Shown one piece after another: positions 39,850 through 48,257 of a stretch of 64,000 nucleotides of DNA. Each line of letters begins with the position of its first letter. Position 1 is the stretch's first letter. The notes beneath the pieces are model-generated. The model was not told the origin of the DNA. It did no database searches and saw only the letters and a list, made by a program, of their open reading frames with translations. The translations under genes and the position numbers were made by a program. Origin of the DNA: a virus; IMG/VR virus record IMGVR_UViG_3300049460_000128, positions 186,001 to 250,000 of that record; one strand, 5' to 3'.

Positions 39850-40128
39850 TTACGAACCGCGACCAGCAGCTTCCAGAATTTCTTCCAGAGTGTCTTGTTC
39901 TTGACGAGCTTTGCTAATGCTCGATTTGAAAGCAACACGAATTGCTTTGTTGAGTACGCCTGGTTTCACGCGCAGTTCTGCGGCTACTTCTTTGACAGTT
40001 TCAGACAGACCAGTGCGCAGGTCTGCGATCTCTTGGGATACTTTGATACCCAAATCAATGGCGTGCTTGATCTTCTTCTTGTCTTCGGCGGTGAGGTCTT
40101 TCATTACATCGAAATCAGTATTAGACAT
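39850..40128 (-). CDS. DsbA-like dsDNA-binding protein, 92 aa
   Basis: Helical protein, MSNTDFDVMKDLTAEDKKKI start, with VKEVAAELRVKPGVLNKAIR. Length and pattern resemble the T4 DsbA family, which binds late promoter DNA; the match is by eye only. Leader holds the ATAACAATAACAAAGG motif. Confidence 0.55.
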   Translation of the reverse strand: MSNTDFDVMKDLTAEDKKKIKHAIDLGIKVSQEIADLRTGLSETVKEVAAELRVKPGVLNKAIRVAFKSSISKARQEQDTLEEILEAAGRGS

Positions 40129-40171
40129 GTGTCTTCCTTTGTTATTGTTATTGTGTGTACTGCGGAGTTTT

Positions 40172-40215
40172 ATAATATGATGCTAACTTGATTTCACAAA
40201 ATTGTTTATCAAGTT
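40172..40215 (-). promoter_or_regulatory. Sigma70-like promoter for the DsbA-like gene
   Basis: Minus-strand TTGTGA (40194-40199), 16-base spacer, TATTAT (40172-40177). AACTTGAT/ATCAAGTT arms (40185-40192, 40208-40215) flank the -35. Confidence 0.5.
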
Positions 40216-41225
40216 TTACTGCGTTGTTCGTTGAGTTGATCACTAGCCAGGTTCTTCATCTTTGCTTCAACCTCAATATCCATCCAAGACAAGTGACTCA
40301 ATGCCCAGTCATTGGTGGCTTGATTCCAGCAGTAGTCGGAGTGAGCACGCAAATCACGCAAACTCTTACCAGCCGCCCGTTGTTCATGGAAGTCGGGAAG
40401 TACCAAGGGATCAGCATTAACCAATGCTTCAGGCCTACTGATACTGTAGTGACCTAATGGGCGAACACCACGCCAACTTGCTTTCACATAGTCGATACGA
40501 TGATCGTCAGGTTGAATGAAGTGACCTTCACTCTTAATCCACTCGTGGTGAATGTCCAAGACAATGGCGGCGTGATCGGCCAAGTATTCCAGTTCAGTCA
40601 ATCCGAAAGAGTACTCATCATTCTCAATAGTGATGAGATTTCGCCCATCTTCGCTCAAGCCTTCAAGACCACGAATCAAGCCCGCTACACCACCGGCGCG
40701 ACTGCCTGTATGGATATTGATAGCTGCGCCATTGGGGTGCCAGCCAGTAGCAAAGCCCATCATACGCATCATCTCGACGTGGTATTCGAACTCGGCGATC
40801 GCGCGATAGTATGTTGATTCATTGACTGAATTCAGAACACAGTATTGGCCAGGATGGAATGAAACTCTAACGTCGTATTGGCGTGCGATAGCGCCAATCT
40901 TTTCAAAGCCTGTTTCCATTACTTCGCGCATGGCAGGTTCGCCATATACCCAATTACCAACGTCATGCGTGTAGGCGGGCAGTAGATCAGAACCGAAACG
41001 AATCATTCGTTGTTCTTCTGGAAGCAAGCTGATATGCGTGATCAGACGTTCCGTTGTATCCATGTTGTGGGTCACAAGACCCAACAGCTTGGTGATGAGT
41101 TGATTGTCTGTCAGCTTGCCCAATGACGTGATTGTTGTTGTTTTGGGATTCATTAATCCCTCGGCTGCTTCGTCGCGTGTTGGACTGAGCCAATTACAAC
41201 AAAAACCTAATCTTCCTTGTGTCAT
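40209..41225 (-). CDS. uvsE: UV-damage endonuclease (UvsE/UVDE family)
   Basis: 338 aa. TIM-barrel protein with RLGFCCNW at the N-terminus, RFGSDLLPAYTHDVGNW, VSFHPGQYCVLNSVNE, INIHTGSRAGG, LITIENDEYSFG and IVLDIHHEW, which carry the metal-binding His/Glu/Asp set of the family. It nicks 5' to pyrimidine dimers and other lesions. T4 uses a different enzyme (DenV), so this is a distinct repair solution. Confidence 0.93.
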   Translation of the reverse strand: MTQGRLGFCCNWLSPTRDEAAEGLMNPKTTTITSLGKLTDNQLITKLLGLVTHNMDTTERLITHISLLPEEQRMIRFGSDLLPAYTHDVGNWVYGEPAMREVMETGFEKIGAIARQYDVRVSFHPGQYCVLNSVNESTYYRAIAEFEYHVEMMRMMGFATGWHPNGAAINIHTGSRAGGVAGLIRGLEGLSEDGRNLITIENDEYSFGLTELEYLADHAAIVLDIHHEWIKSEGHFIQPDDHRIDYVKASWRGVRPLGHYSISRPEALVNADPLVLPDFHEQRAAGKSLRDLRAHSDYCWNQATNDWALSHLSWMDIEVEAKMKNLASDQLNEQRSKT

Positions 41226-41361
41226 GAGTAACCGTTCTAGCTGATGATTCAGCTTTTATTATTGTTGAATGCCAGTGTACTATTGGCTATGTGGAATGTA
41301 CAGAAAAAGCAGTGACAGAAGCGCAGATTGCGCCCAGTCATCTATTTAGTATTGTACGTAC

Positions 41362-41850
41362 TTAATACGGGTATGCGTCTGTGTCACGACGTGGGTAATC
41401 GTTGCTGTAATTCCATTCCATGTTGTGTTCACCATATTCCAAAGCATCATCTTTCCACCGCATTTTGGTGGTGATGTGCTCTGAAAACTTCAGAGCGAAT
41501 GCTACTTGACTCGCTTCACTCTCAAAGAAGAATCGATAGTAGCCATGGCTCACAGAGTAACCGTAATCACTATACGGGCGCCCTTTGATTTTTGGTTTGT
41601 GGTAATAACCAAGCCCCAAGTATGCCATGATCACCGTGTCACTCAATACGTGTTCGACGAATTGACGTATCTCGCCTTTGAGACGATTTCGGTTCTCATA
41701 ATCGTAAGTGTCATCCATTAGTTTGATGTGGATGGAGCATTCATACTTGAAGACTGGACATCGGTTATCAACAATAGCCATACCGTGCGGGCAATACCAA
41801 GGCAGCATGCCAGTATCTTCCAGGTGTTTAAGAGTGTGAAGTTGACCCAT
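41362..41850 (-). CDS. Divergent FKL-like protein, 162 aa
   Basis: FFFESEASQVAFALKFS at about residues 110-126 matches the family motif but with FALKF in place of FKL. A basic/acidic tail of about 35 residues follows. Isolated from both clusters; its ATG overlaps the ligase-like gene stop as TAATG. Confidence 0.7.
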   Translation of the reverse strand: MGQLHTLKHLEDTGMLPWYCPHGMAIVDNRCPVFKYECSIHIKLMDDTYDYENRNRLKGEIRQFVEHVLSDTVIMAYLGLGYYHKPKIKGRPYSDYGYSVSHGYYRFFFESEASQVAFALKFSEHITTKMRWKDDALEYGEHNMEWNYSNDYPRRDTDAYPY

Positions 41851-42860
41851 TATATGTTTGCGAATCTTATAGAGTTTTTGTTCTTGTTCTTACCAACCTG
41901 ATACGGCGCATCAGGATCTTTCACATAGATACTAAAGTGACCTTCATCATATACCATCTGAGCAAATTCTTCCAAGTTAGCCTTACCTTCGGGAGTGTTA
42001 CAGTTGACCGTCAGTTTCTGTACCATGCGATAATTGGAATTTTGCAAACGAAGCATTACCCCCAATGCACCACTCAATATGGCCTGTCGTTCGTTGTATG
42101 GAATAAAGCATTCACCCTTGTAATAATCTTGAAGCGGCATGCAGTCGTATAGATGAATTATAATCACGTCGTTGATGCGTTGAACCACCACCTCAAGTGC
42201 CATACTGCATGGTAGTATGTCAAATGATGCCAATGGATCTAGCAAGATCCGATGTCTCGTTTGCCCAACTTCATAATATGCAGTGACTGACTGATATTCT
42301 TTATCGAGAACCAAAATAGCAGGATCGCCCGTAATTACAGGTACGATTACCTTCGTGCCCTTAATCTTATCCAATTGATTGATCTTGTTTTCGATATGAT
42401 GGCCTTGCAGCTCAAACTCACGCACCATATAACCCAAAGTCTTCGGATCACTCAACGACAGTTTCTTGAGGATCTTGTTGATGGTTTGGATTTTCACCCA
42501 AGGCCACGAACGCAACAGGATGTGACGATAGAAGTCATTCCACTCCTTAGCATCAACGATGCTCGCAGCATCGTTGATGAGCTGTTTCCGTTCCTTGGTG
42601 GTCAAGTATCGGTGTCGCAGTTTGTTGCAAAGTTGATGAAAATCCACGAAGGTGAATGGAGATACAAAGTCATCTTCGTCATCACCAGGTTCAATTGTGG
42701 CAATGGTGAATATGTCGTAGTTGATGTCGAAATTACGTGCCAGTTGTGCGGCAGTAAAGAAGTTTCGTTCACCAGACATCCACAAATCAATTAAGATTTG
42801 TTCGACGGCCAAACGATCTTTTGCTGTATCTAATGAATGAATGATGTCCAGTATTGCCAT
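41850..42860 (-). CDS. DNA-ligase-like protein without catalytic lysine
   Basis: 336 aa. The helical N-terminus and the order of segments follow phage ATP-dependent ligases: MALEVVVQ (motif III-like glutamate, residue 223), IIIHLYDCMPLQDYY (IIIa-like, about 234-247), NERQAILSGALG, and EGHFSIYVKDPDAPY (motif IV-like, about 306-320). At the motif I position, K-x-D-G is replaced by VITGDPAIL (about 175-183). The OB domain is missing. It probably cannot adenylate itself; a structural or regulatory descendant of a ligase is likely. GGAGAG precedes the ATG. Confidence 0.6.
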   Translation of the reverse strand: MAILDIIHSLDTAKDRLAVEQILIDLWMSGERNFFTAAQLARNFDINYDIFTIATIEPGDDEDDFVSPFTFVDFHQLCNKLRHRYLTTKERKQLINDAASIVDAKEWNDFYRHILLRSWPWVKIQTINKILKKLSLSDPKTLGYMVREFELQGHHIENKINQLDKIKGTKVIVPVITGDPAILVLDKEYQSVTAYYEVGQTRHRILLDPLASFDILPCSMALEVVVQRINDVIIIHLYDCMPLQDYYKGECFIPYNERQAILSGALGVMLRLQNSNYRMVQKLTVNCNTPEGKANLEEFAQMVYDEGHFSIYVKDPDAPYQVGKNKNKNSIRFANI

Positions 42861-42906
42861 ATGCTCTCCTGACGTCAGGATAACACCATGGCAACACTGT
42901 ACAAAA

Positions 42907-43545
42907 TTAATTGATATCGCGGAGGATTTTGAGGAGTGATCCCAGCTCAGATTGCTTCACGACTGCAAAGCCCTGGCTGTTGAGGAACGTCAGAAAGTTT
43001 TCTGGATTGTTCGTGTTGATATCACGATATTGTTCGGGCAAATCGTCCCATGCTCTCATGAGAGGATGGGTTTTGTTCTTGAGACTCAGAACTGCACCAA
43101 AACTCCATCCTTCATTTGCTTTCTCACGCATCCAGGACGCATGTTGAACTTTTGCCAATTGAGCACACAGAGCCTGATATTCGTCTTGTGGTAAGGTTAA
43201 ATCGGCTACTGCTTGATTGAGCTTTTGATCTTGGGTAGGATTGATGGCAATCTGGAAGTTGCCAGGAGGACTTACACGCTTCCATGCGTCAGCGACTTTT
43301 GCAAGTTCGCTTGGCAACAAGTCGCGCATAAGAGGAATAATGAATTCAGTTTTGTCATTGTATGAACGTCGAACCATGCGCGTAGTTACGGGCTGGCCAT
43401 TCAGATCCAAAGTTTCAACACCAGTCATGATGCCCTGCGGCGCATTGCTCATAACGGTTTTAAACCAAAGACGTCCATCCGTAACAGTGATGTGGTCATC
43501 ACTGACTAATTTGATATATCGTGGAATATTGGCTTGTTTGAGCAT
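42907..43545 (-). CDS. RyR-domain protein, 212 aa
   Basis: The C-terminal half (about residues 128-200) shows HASWMREKANEGWSFG, then KTHPLMRAWDDLPEQYRD and NFLTFLNSQGFAVV, the H-x-x-W-x6-G-W-x-(Y/F)-G and H-P-x-L...W-D-x-L-P pattern of RyR domains. Bacterial and phage RyR domains are thought to bind nucleotide-like ligands. The N-terminal half is a separate beta-rich region. Preceded by an exact late octamer (43578-43585). Confidence 0.78.
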   Translation of the reverse strand: MLKQANIPRYIKLVSDDHITVTDGRLWFKTVMSNAPQGIMTGVETLDLNGQPVTTRMVRRSYNDKTEFIIPLMRDLLPSELAKVADAWKRVSPPGNFQIAINPTQDQKLNQAVADLTLPQDEYQALCAQLAKVQHASWMREKANEGWSFGAVLSLKNKTHPLMRAWDDLPEQYRDINTNNPENFLTFLNSQGFAVVKQSELGSLLKILRDIN

Positions 43546-43577
43546 TGAAAATCATCCGAATTATTGGTTCATTAGGT

Positions 43578-43585
43578 ATTTATAA
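43578..43585 (-). promoter_or_regulatory. T4-late-like octamer TATAAATA
   Basis: Exact match on the minus strand, 33 bases before the RyR-domain gene. Confidence 0.65.
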
Positions 43586-43629
43586 AACCCTACTAAATAG
43601 TCTACAACGCCAATCTGGAAGGATCAATT

Positions 43630-44010
43630 ATGAAGAAAGTTGAGAAAATCGACAAAGAACAAGTCTGGAAGCAAGCGTGGAGACCAGCGGCGGCCTATCT
43701 GTATTTGGCAATTTGCTTTGCTGACTTCATTGGCTTTCCCGTATATTACATGGCACTGGCACGCGTCAATGATGCAGCAGTGGTTGAGCAAGCACTAAAG
43801 TTCAAAGATGGTACGGCCCAGGTGGAAGTACTGAAGACATTGCGTCATGAACAAACATGGACACCAATTACCACGGTAGGCGGTGGTATGATTCACATCG
43901 CATTGGGATCAATCATTGGAGTTTCTGCGTGGACACGAGGTCAAGAGAAAATTGAACTGGTGAAACAAGGACCAGGAACTGAGGGCGGTGAGCCTCCTCA
44001 GAATTCGTAA
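43630..44010 (+). CDS. Holin-like membrane protein, 126 aa
   Basis: WRPAAAYLYLAICFADFIG and GGGMIHIALGSIIGVSAWTR are hydrophobic spans; the W-(R/T)-P...G-x-x-x-G-x-x-A-W-T-R-G-x-E-K layout resembles the three-helix holins of gene-transfer agents and some phages. AAGGA lies 7 bases before ATG. Would form membrane lesions at lysis; the spanins are encoded at 61.2-62.1 kb. No endolysin was recognised in the window. Confidence 0.7.
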   Translation: MKKVEKIDKEQVWKQAWRPAAAYLYLAICFADFIGFPVYYMALARVNDAAVVEQALKFKDGTAQVEVLKTLRHEQTWTPITTVGGGMIHIALGSIIGVSAWTRGQEKIELVKQGPGTEGGEPPQNS

Positions 44011-44014
44011 AGGT

Positions 44015-44042
44015 AAAAAAGCCCGGAACCTCCGGGCTTTTC
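44015..44042. terminator. Bidirectional terminator
   Basis: GCCCGGA/TCCGGGC stem, 3-base loop, A run before and T run after. Serves the convergent holin and fibre genes. Confidence 0.92.
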
Positions 44043-44044
44043 GT

Positions 44045-46063
44045 TTATGCCTGAATGTATTCGATAACCAGAACAGCCGCACCTGCTGCGGGACCACCTG
44101 TTACCGTTACAAGCAATTGTGTATCAGTTGCATAATTGGTACTTACGTTCATGTCATACAGCCCAACCGAAGTTTCATCAATCATGTTAGCATCAACCAA
44201 TTCATCAACTGCGCCAACACGACCAACGGTCAATTGTGCGCCAGCTGAGTAAGCGGTTGTTACCTTAACCATCACACGACGTACCAGACCCTTGATAACC
44301 TCACCAATGTTCATGGTTGCAGTCGACAATGTGATTTCGCGAGTTTGCAACGAACCAACCTTGTTTGCAACACCAGCATCACCAACAACCGAAGCCAACT
44401 GACTTACGTTGACTGCATCAGTTGGGGCAACACCATTCGCAACATTGACAATGGTAGTGCTATTGGCACTGATCTTACCAGCACCCTTAGGGGCCAGGAT
44501 CAGATCAATGTCTACTTCCGAACCACCAGTGCTGTATGTGAACGAGGTAGTACCGCTGATCAGTTTACCCTGGCTGGTAGAGCCAGTTGTCATTATGAAA
44601 TTGGTGTGTGTATTACCCGCACCAGTTTGAATAATAACGTCGCCTGAACCCAGAGTACCATTACCACCACGCAGGACCAGATCACCACCAACGGTGTCAG
44701 AGTCGCCACCGGCAACGATCAGGTTAGCATCTCTATCAGCAACGATTTCTGATGTTGAACCAGTTTCACCAATGATTACTTCGCCTAGTGGGCCCTTGGC
44801 ATTCAGACGCAGATTAACATTGTCTTCCAGACTATCAATCGAGAATGTAAACTCGCCGGCAGTCAAGTTGCTGAACACACCGCTCGTATCAGCATTTGGA
44901 CCTGATGCAAAGGTCGCAACACGAGTAGCTAGATCACTTACACCTTTCGCATCAATGGTAACAACACCAACAGATTCGTCAGTTGCAACCATGGAAGTTG
45001 GCGTAGTTTTGTTATCAACAATGCGAGTCGAGCTGAGGTTAGCGATGTCTGAAGCCAAAGCAATCAGTTCATCGGAAACCGTACCGGCATTGTAGGTTAC
45101 ATCACTAGCACTCAACTTAGCATTGATCCAAGCCGTACCATTGTATTTCAGTGCCTGACCGGTAACTGGCGAGGTGATTGTTACATCACTCAGGTCATCA
45201 ATACCATTCGTACCAAATGACAGATTAGTACCGTCACTCTTCAGAATTGTACCAGCAGCACCAACAGCCAGAGTACCCAATGGACCCGTGCCGTTACCAA
45301 TAATCAGTGCTTTGGGTGTGAATGTAGTGGCACCAGTACCGCCATGAGCAACATCAATCGTCGCGCCATTCCAGGTACCAGTGGTGATTGTACCCAGTGT
45401 AGTAATCGATGCTTGACCCAGATAAGTGGAATCAATATCAATACTATCGGCATTGACCAAGATACGACCATTGGTACCAACAACCTTGATTTCTTGACCA
45501 TTACGAACCAGACCATCACCCGCAACAATCAGACCAGCTGATGAGAACTGAGTGAAGTTCAGTGGGGTAGTGCCTACGACAATCGCATCGTCAGTGCTAA
45601 GTGTCCAACCGGTGTCATGGTTAGTCGTGCCTTGCTCCACAAACGTAAATGCGCTTGCGGTAAGGTTTGTACCGTTTGCGTCGCTGGAACGTACCCAGGC
45701 TGACACGGCAACAGTATAAATGCCGTTTTGTGTTGCGTCTGCTTGATCTTTAACCAGGACACGATCGCCTGCCGAAACCATAACATCGTCAATCAGTTGA
45801 CCGCCAGACAGAGTGATGGCAGCAGTAGTTGCAACTTTTACTGATTGTTTTACATCAAGACCTTGGACTCGGTCATCAACATATTTTCGTGTGGCAGCAT
45901 GATTATCATCAGTTGGTGCTGCGACTGAGACATTCGCGTAGCTTTGTTCGTTGGCTGTTCTGAAAGTGAAAGCATCACTTGCCTGAAACACTTTGGCGCC
46001 GCCTTTGCCAAATTGTAATTTAGTACCAACCCCAACTAAGCTGAAATTTTTAATATCGGCCAT
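44045..46063 (-). CDS. Tail-fibre/structural protein A, 672 aa
   Basis: N-terminal IKNFSLVGVGTKLQFGKGGA is shared with the next gene. DDNHAATRKYVDDRVQGLDV and SAGDRVLVKDQADATQNGIY are segments common in phage fibre proteins. Repetitive beta structure runs to about residue 590. The last 80 residues, beginning near IKGLVRRVMVKVTTAY and ending AAVLVIEYIQA, form a domain also present in the two proteins upstream. Late octamer at 46090. Confidence 0.82.
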   Translation of the reverse strand: MADIKNFSLVGVGTKLQFGKGGAKVFQASDAFTFRTANEQSYANVSVAAPTDDNHAATRKYVDDRVQGLDVKQSVKVATTAAITLSGGQLIDDVMVSAGDRVLVKDQADATQNGIYTVAVSAWVRSSDANGTNLTASAFTFVEQGTTNHDTGWTLSTDDAIVVGTTPLNFTQFSSAGLIVAGDGLVRNGQEIKVVGTNGRILVNADSIDIDSTYLGQASITTLGTITTGTWNGATIDVAHGGTGATTFTPKALIIGNGTGPLGTLAVGAAGTILKSDGTNLSFGTNGIDDLSDVTITSPVTGQALKYNGTAWINAKLSASDVTYNAGTVSDELIALASDIANLSSTRIVDNKTTPTSMVATDESVGVVTIDAKGVSDLATRVATFASGPNADTSGVFSNLTAGEFTFSIDSLEDNVNLRLNAKGPLGEVIIGETGSTSEIVADRDANLIVAGGDSDTVGGDLVLRGGNGTLGSGDVIIQTGAGNTHTNFIMTTGSTSQGKLISGTTSFTYSTGGSEVDIDLILAPKGAGKISANSTTIVNVANGVAPTDAVNVSQLASVVGDAGVANKVGSLQTREITLSTATMNIGEVIKGLVRRVMVKVTTAYSAGAQLTVGRVGAVDELVDANMIDETSVGLYDMNVSTNYATDTQLLVTVTGGPAAGAAVLVIEYIQA

Positions 46064-46089
46064 ATAGGTTCTCCTGAGGAATGTACGGG

Positions 46090-46097
46090 TATTTATG
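46090..46097 (-). promoter_or_regulatory. T4-late-like octamer CATAAATA
   Basis: Minus strand, 27 bases before fibre protein A. Confidence 0.6.
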
Positions 46098-46130
46098 CGT
46101 TCAAATGAACAAATGTGCGTACACTTAATT

Positions 46131-46160
46131 CAAAAAGTAAAGGGCACCGCAGTGCCCTTT
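46131..46160 (-). terminator. Intrinsic terminator after fibre protein B
   Basis: AAAGGGCAC/GTGCCCTTT stem, 4-base loop, then AC and five U on the minus strand. Confidence 0.88.
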
Positions 46161-46184
46161 ATCATGTCTACCTACCAGTAAAAA

Positions 46185-48170
46185 TTACAGGTATTCAACA
46201 ACCACAGTACCTGCAACCGTACCAGCCGCAACGAAAATCTTCAGCGCGGTGTCAGTTGCGTAGATCTGGTTAACTTCAACCACGTACACGCCAGTGCCAG
46301 TCGAATCGACATCAGCGGTAGAAGCGAGTTGATTGTTAACAGTCAGAGTACCAACTTGTACGTCAGCATCGGTAGCGCCAGCAGCAGTGATGTACACTTT
46401 CACGCGGTGAACCATACCCTTCACGGTGCCCAGATCGACAACAGTTGCCGAACCAGTTGCAGTGAATGTGGCGTAAACGGCACGGCCAGCATTAGCAACA
46501 CCAGCAGAAATCTTGCTGTCGGTGTAAGCCTTGGAATCAACCAGAGCTTGGTCAGCCTTAGCAGTTGCATCTGCGGCAGCAGCATCGATTGCATCAGAGA
46601 TCTCGCCTTCCAGCAGAGTTACTTTGCCATCAACATACGCCAGCAGCGACGAATTCAGTGCAGTGTCAGCAGCCTTGTAAGCTGTGTCCATTGCCTTGAG
46701 AGCAACGTCAAGAGCGGTCAGGGAGCTAACAACCGAAGTAGCCGAATTCAGGTAGTTGGTACCTGTGAATGTGGCAAACGTACCGTCAGTGTTCAGACCA
46801 ACAGCGCCTTCAATTGCATCAACTTCATCTTGCAGGGCCGTGATCGAACCCGAACCCAGAGCAGCCAGTGCATCCGATACCGATTTGATCTGTGCATCCA
46901 ACAGGAAGTCCGCACCTTTCAGTGTGGTAGCGCTGTTGATGTAGTTCGAAGTGGTTTCAGCTACATAAGCACCAGCAGCCGACAGACCAGCACCTGCTTG
47001 CGTAGCATCCAGTTCACCCTGAACAGCAGTGATTGCAGCGCCACGAGCAGTAACTTCAGCCGACAGGTCAGTACGCAGAGCGGTGATTTCGGTAGTCAGA
47101 GCATCCGAAACCTTAACACCAGTTGCACTCATCGACAACGACGAACCATCCAGTTTCAGAGTCAGAGTCGAATCAGCACCAACTTCATCTGGTGTGAAGT
47201 GCAGACCACCAGTGCTCGATACTTGTACATCCAGACGGTTACCGTTTTTCAACAGACCCAGACCAGCAACGATCTGACCGGTACCAGTGAACTGGACCCA
47301 TGCAGTACCGTTGAATACCCAACCTTGTTGGTCAGCATCGTCAAACAGTGCCCAGCTTGTGCTTGGAGTTTGACCACCGTCAAAATCAGCACCGTCGAAG
47401 GTGTAGATCTTGTTGTCAGCGTCAACCAGAACGCGATCGCCAGCAACCGAAGTCAGGGCATCACGTGCAGCAATGTCAGCAACCTTAGCGGTTACTGGAG
47501 CTTGCCAGGTCAGACCACCAGCAACGGAGTCAACGTAGTTCTTGGTAGCAGCGCCGAGTGGCAGTGTAGGGTCAGCATTCAGAATCAATGCGCCAGTCAG
47601 TGTGCCACCAGTCAGGTTCAGTTTCAGTGCTTCAGCGGCAGTTGCACGAGCAACTTCAGCAGCCAGTGCATCGGATACGCCAGTTACAGCAGTTGCGCGG
47701 TCAGCGATTTCGCCGGTCAGAGCAGCACCGACAGCTTCCAGAGCTTCTTTGAACGAGGTCTTACCGAATGCAGCAGAACCAGCAGCGAACGCAACCAGAG
47801 TACCATCAGTACCCAGACCAACAGCGGTCTCGATAGCATTTACTTCAGTTTGCAGAGCAGTCGTGTTAGCGGCAGCTTGAGCAACAGCATCAGCAACAGC
47901 AGCGGTCAGCTGGCTGAAGTTGATTGCGTCACCATTTGCAGTACCATTTGCCACGTTAGTGACTTTGTTGGCACCCATGTCGATCGTTGCAGTAGCACCA
48001 ACGGTCAGACCTGCAATCGTTGCGTTACCCGCATTGATTGGAGCAGCGGCTGAGCCAGCTGCATTTTTGAAAGTGAAAACATTTGTGTCGTTGATCAGAC
48101 GTGGACCAGCTTTACCAAACTGAACGTCTGTTGCTACACCAACGAGACCAAAATTCTTAATATTAGCCAT
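46185..48170 (-). CDS. Tail-fibre/structural protein B, 661 aa
   Basis: N-terminal IKNFGLVGVATDVQFGKAG parallels protein A. Ala-rich helical stretches (DAVAQAAANTTALQTEVNAI) with two copies of an ALQ-x-EV-x-AIE-x-AVGL unit suggest trimeric coiled coil. A GDRVLVDADNKIYTFDG segment and the shared C-terminal beta domain (from about VKGMVHRVKVYITAAG to GTVVVEYL) follow. Probably an alternative or partner fibre to A. Confidence 0.82.
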   Translation of the reverse strand: MANIKNFGLVGVATDVQFGKAGPRLINDTNVFTFKNAAGSAAAPINAGNATIAGLTVGATATIDMGANKVTNVANGTANGDAINFSQLTAAVADAVAQAAANTTALQTEVNAIETAVGLGTDGTLVAFAAGSAAFGKTSFKEALEAVGAALTGEIADRATAVTGVSDALAAEVARATAAEALKLNLTGGTLTGALILNADPTLPLGAATKNYVDSVAGGLTWQAPVTAKVADIAARDALTSVAGDRVLVDADNKIYTFDGADFDGGQTPSTSWALFDDADQQGWVFNGTAWVQFTGTGQIVAGLGLLKNGNRLDVQVSSTGGLHFTPDEVGADSTLTLKLDGSSLSMSATGVKVSDALTTEITALRTDLSAEVTARGAAITAVQGELDATQAGAGLSAAGAYVAETTSNYINSATTLKGADFLLDAQIKSVSDALAALGSGSITALQDEVDAIEGAVGLNTDGTFATFTGTNYLNSATSVVSSLTALDVALKAMDTAYKAADTALNSSLLAYVDGKVTLLEGEISDAIDAAAADATAKADQALVDSKAYTDSKISAGVANAGRAVYATFTATGSATVVDLGTVKGMVHRVKVYITAAGATDADVQVGTLTVNNQLASTADVDSTGTGVYVVEVNQIYATDTALKIFVAAGTVAGTVVVEYL

Positions 48171-48217
48171 CTTTAACTCCTTGTTATGATTTAAATCCCC
48201 GAGTGGGTTTTCGTGGA

Positions 48218-48225
48218 TATTTATA
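48218..48225 (-). promoter_or_regulatory. T4-late-like octamer TATAAATA
   Basis: Exact match on the minus strand, 48 bases before fibre protein B. Confidence 0.62.
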
Positions 48226-48257
48226 TGAACCTAGGCGCCAATTTAACTCTGTGTTAA

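Noticed and set aside
39850-40128. The 92-aa protein as a transcription sigma or anti-sigma factor
   Set aside because: No sigma-region motif; length and helical pattern fit the DsbA-like group better, though not securely.
46329-48053. A 574-residue open frame opposite fibre protein B
   Set aside because: Ser/Cys-rich, low-complexity translation that mirrors the repetitive codons of the minus-strand fibre gene; no start signal. A shadow frame.
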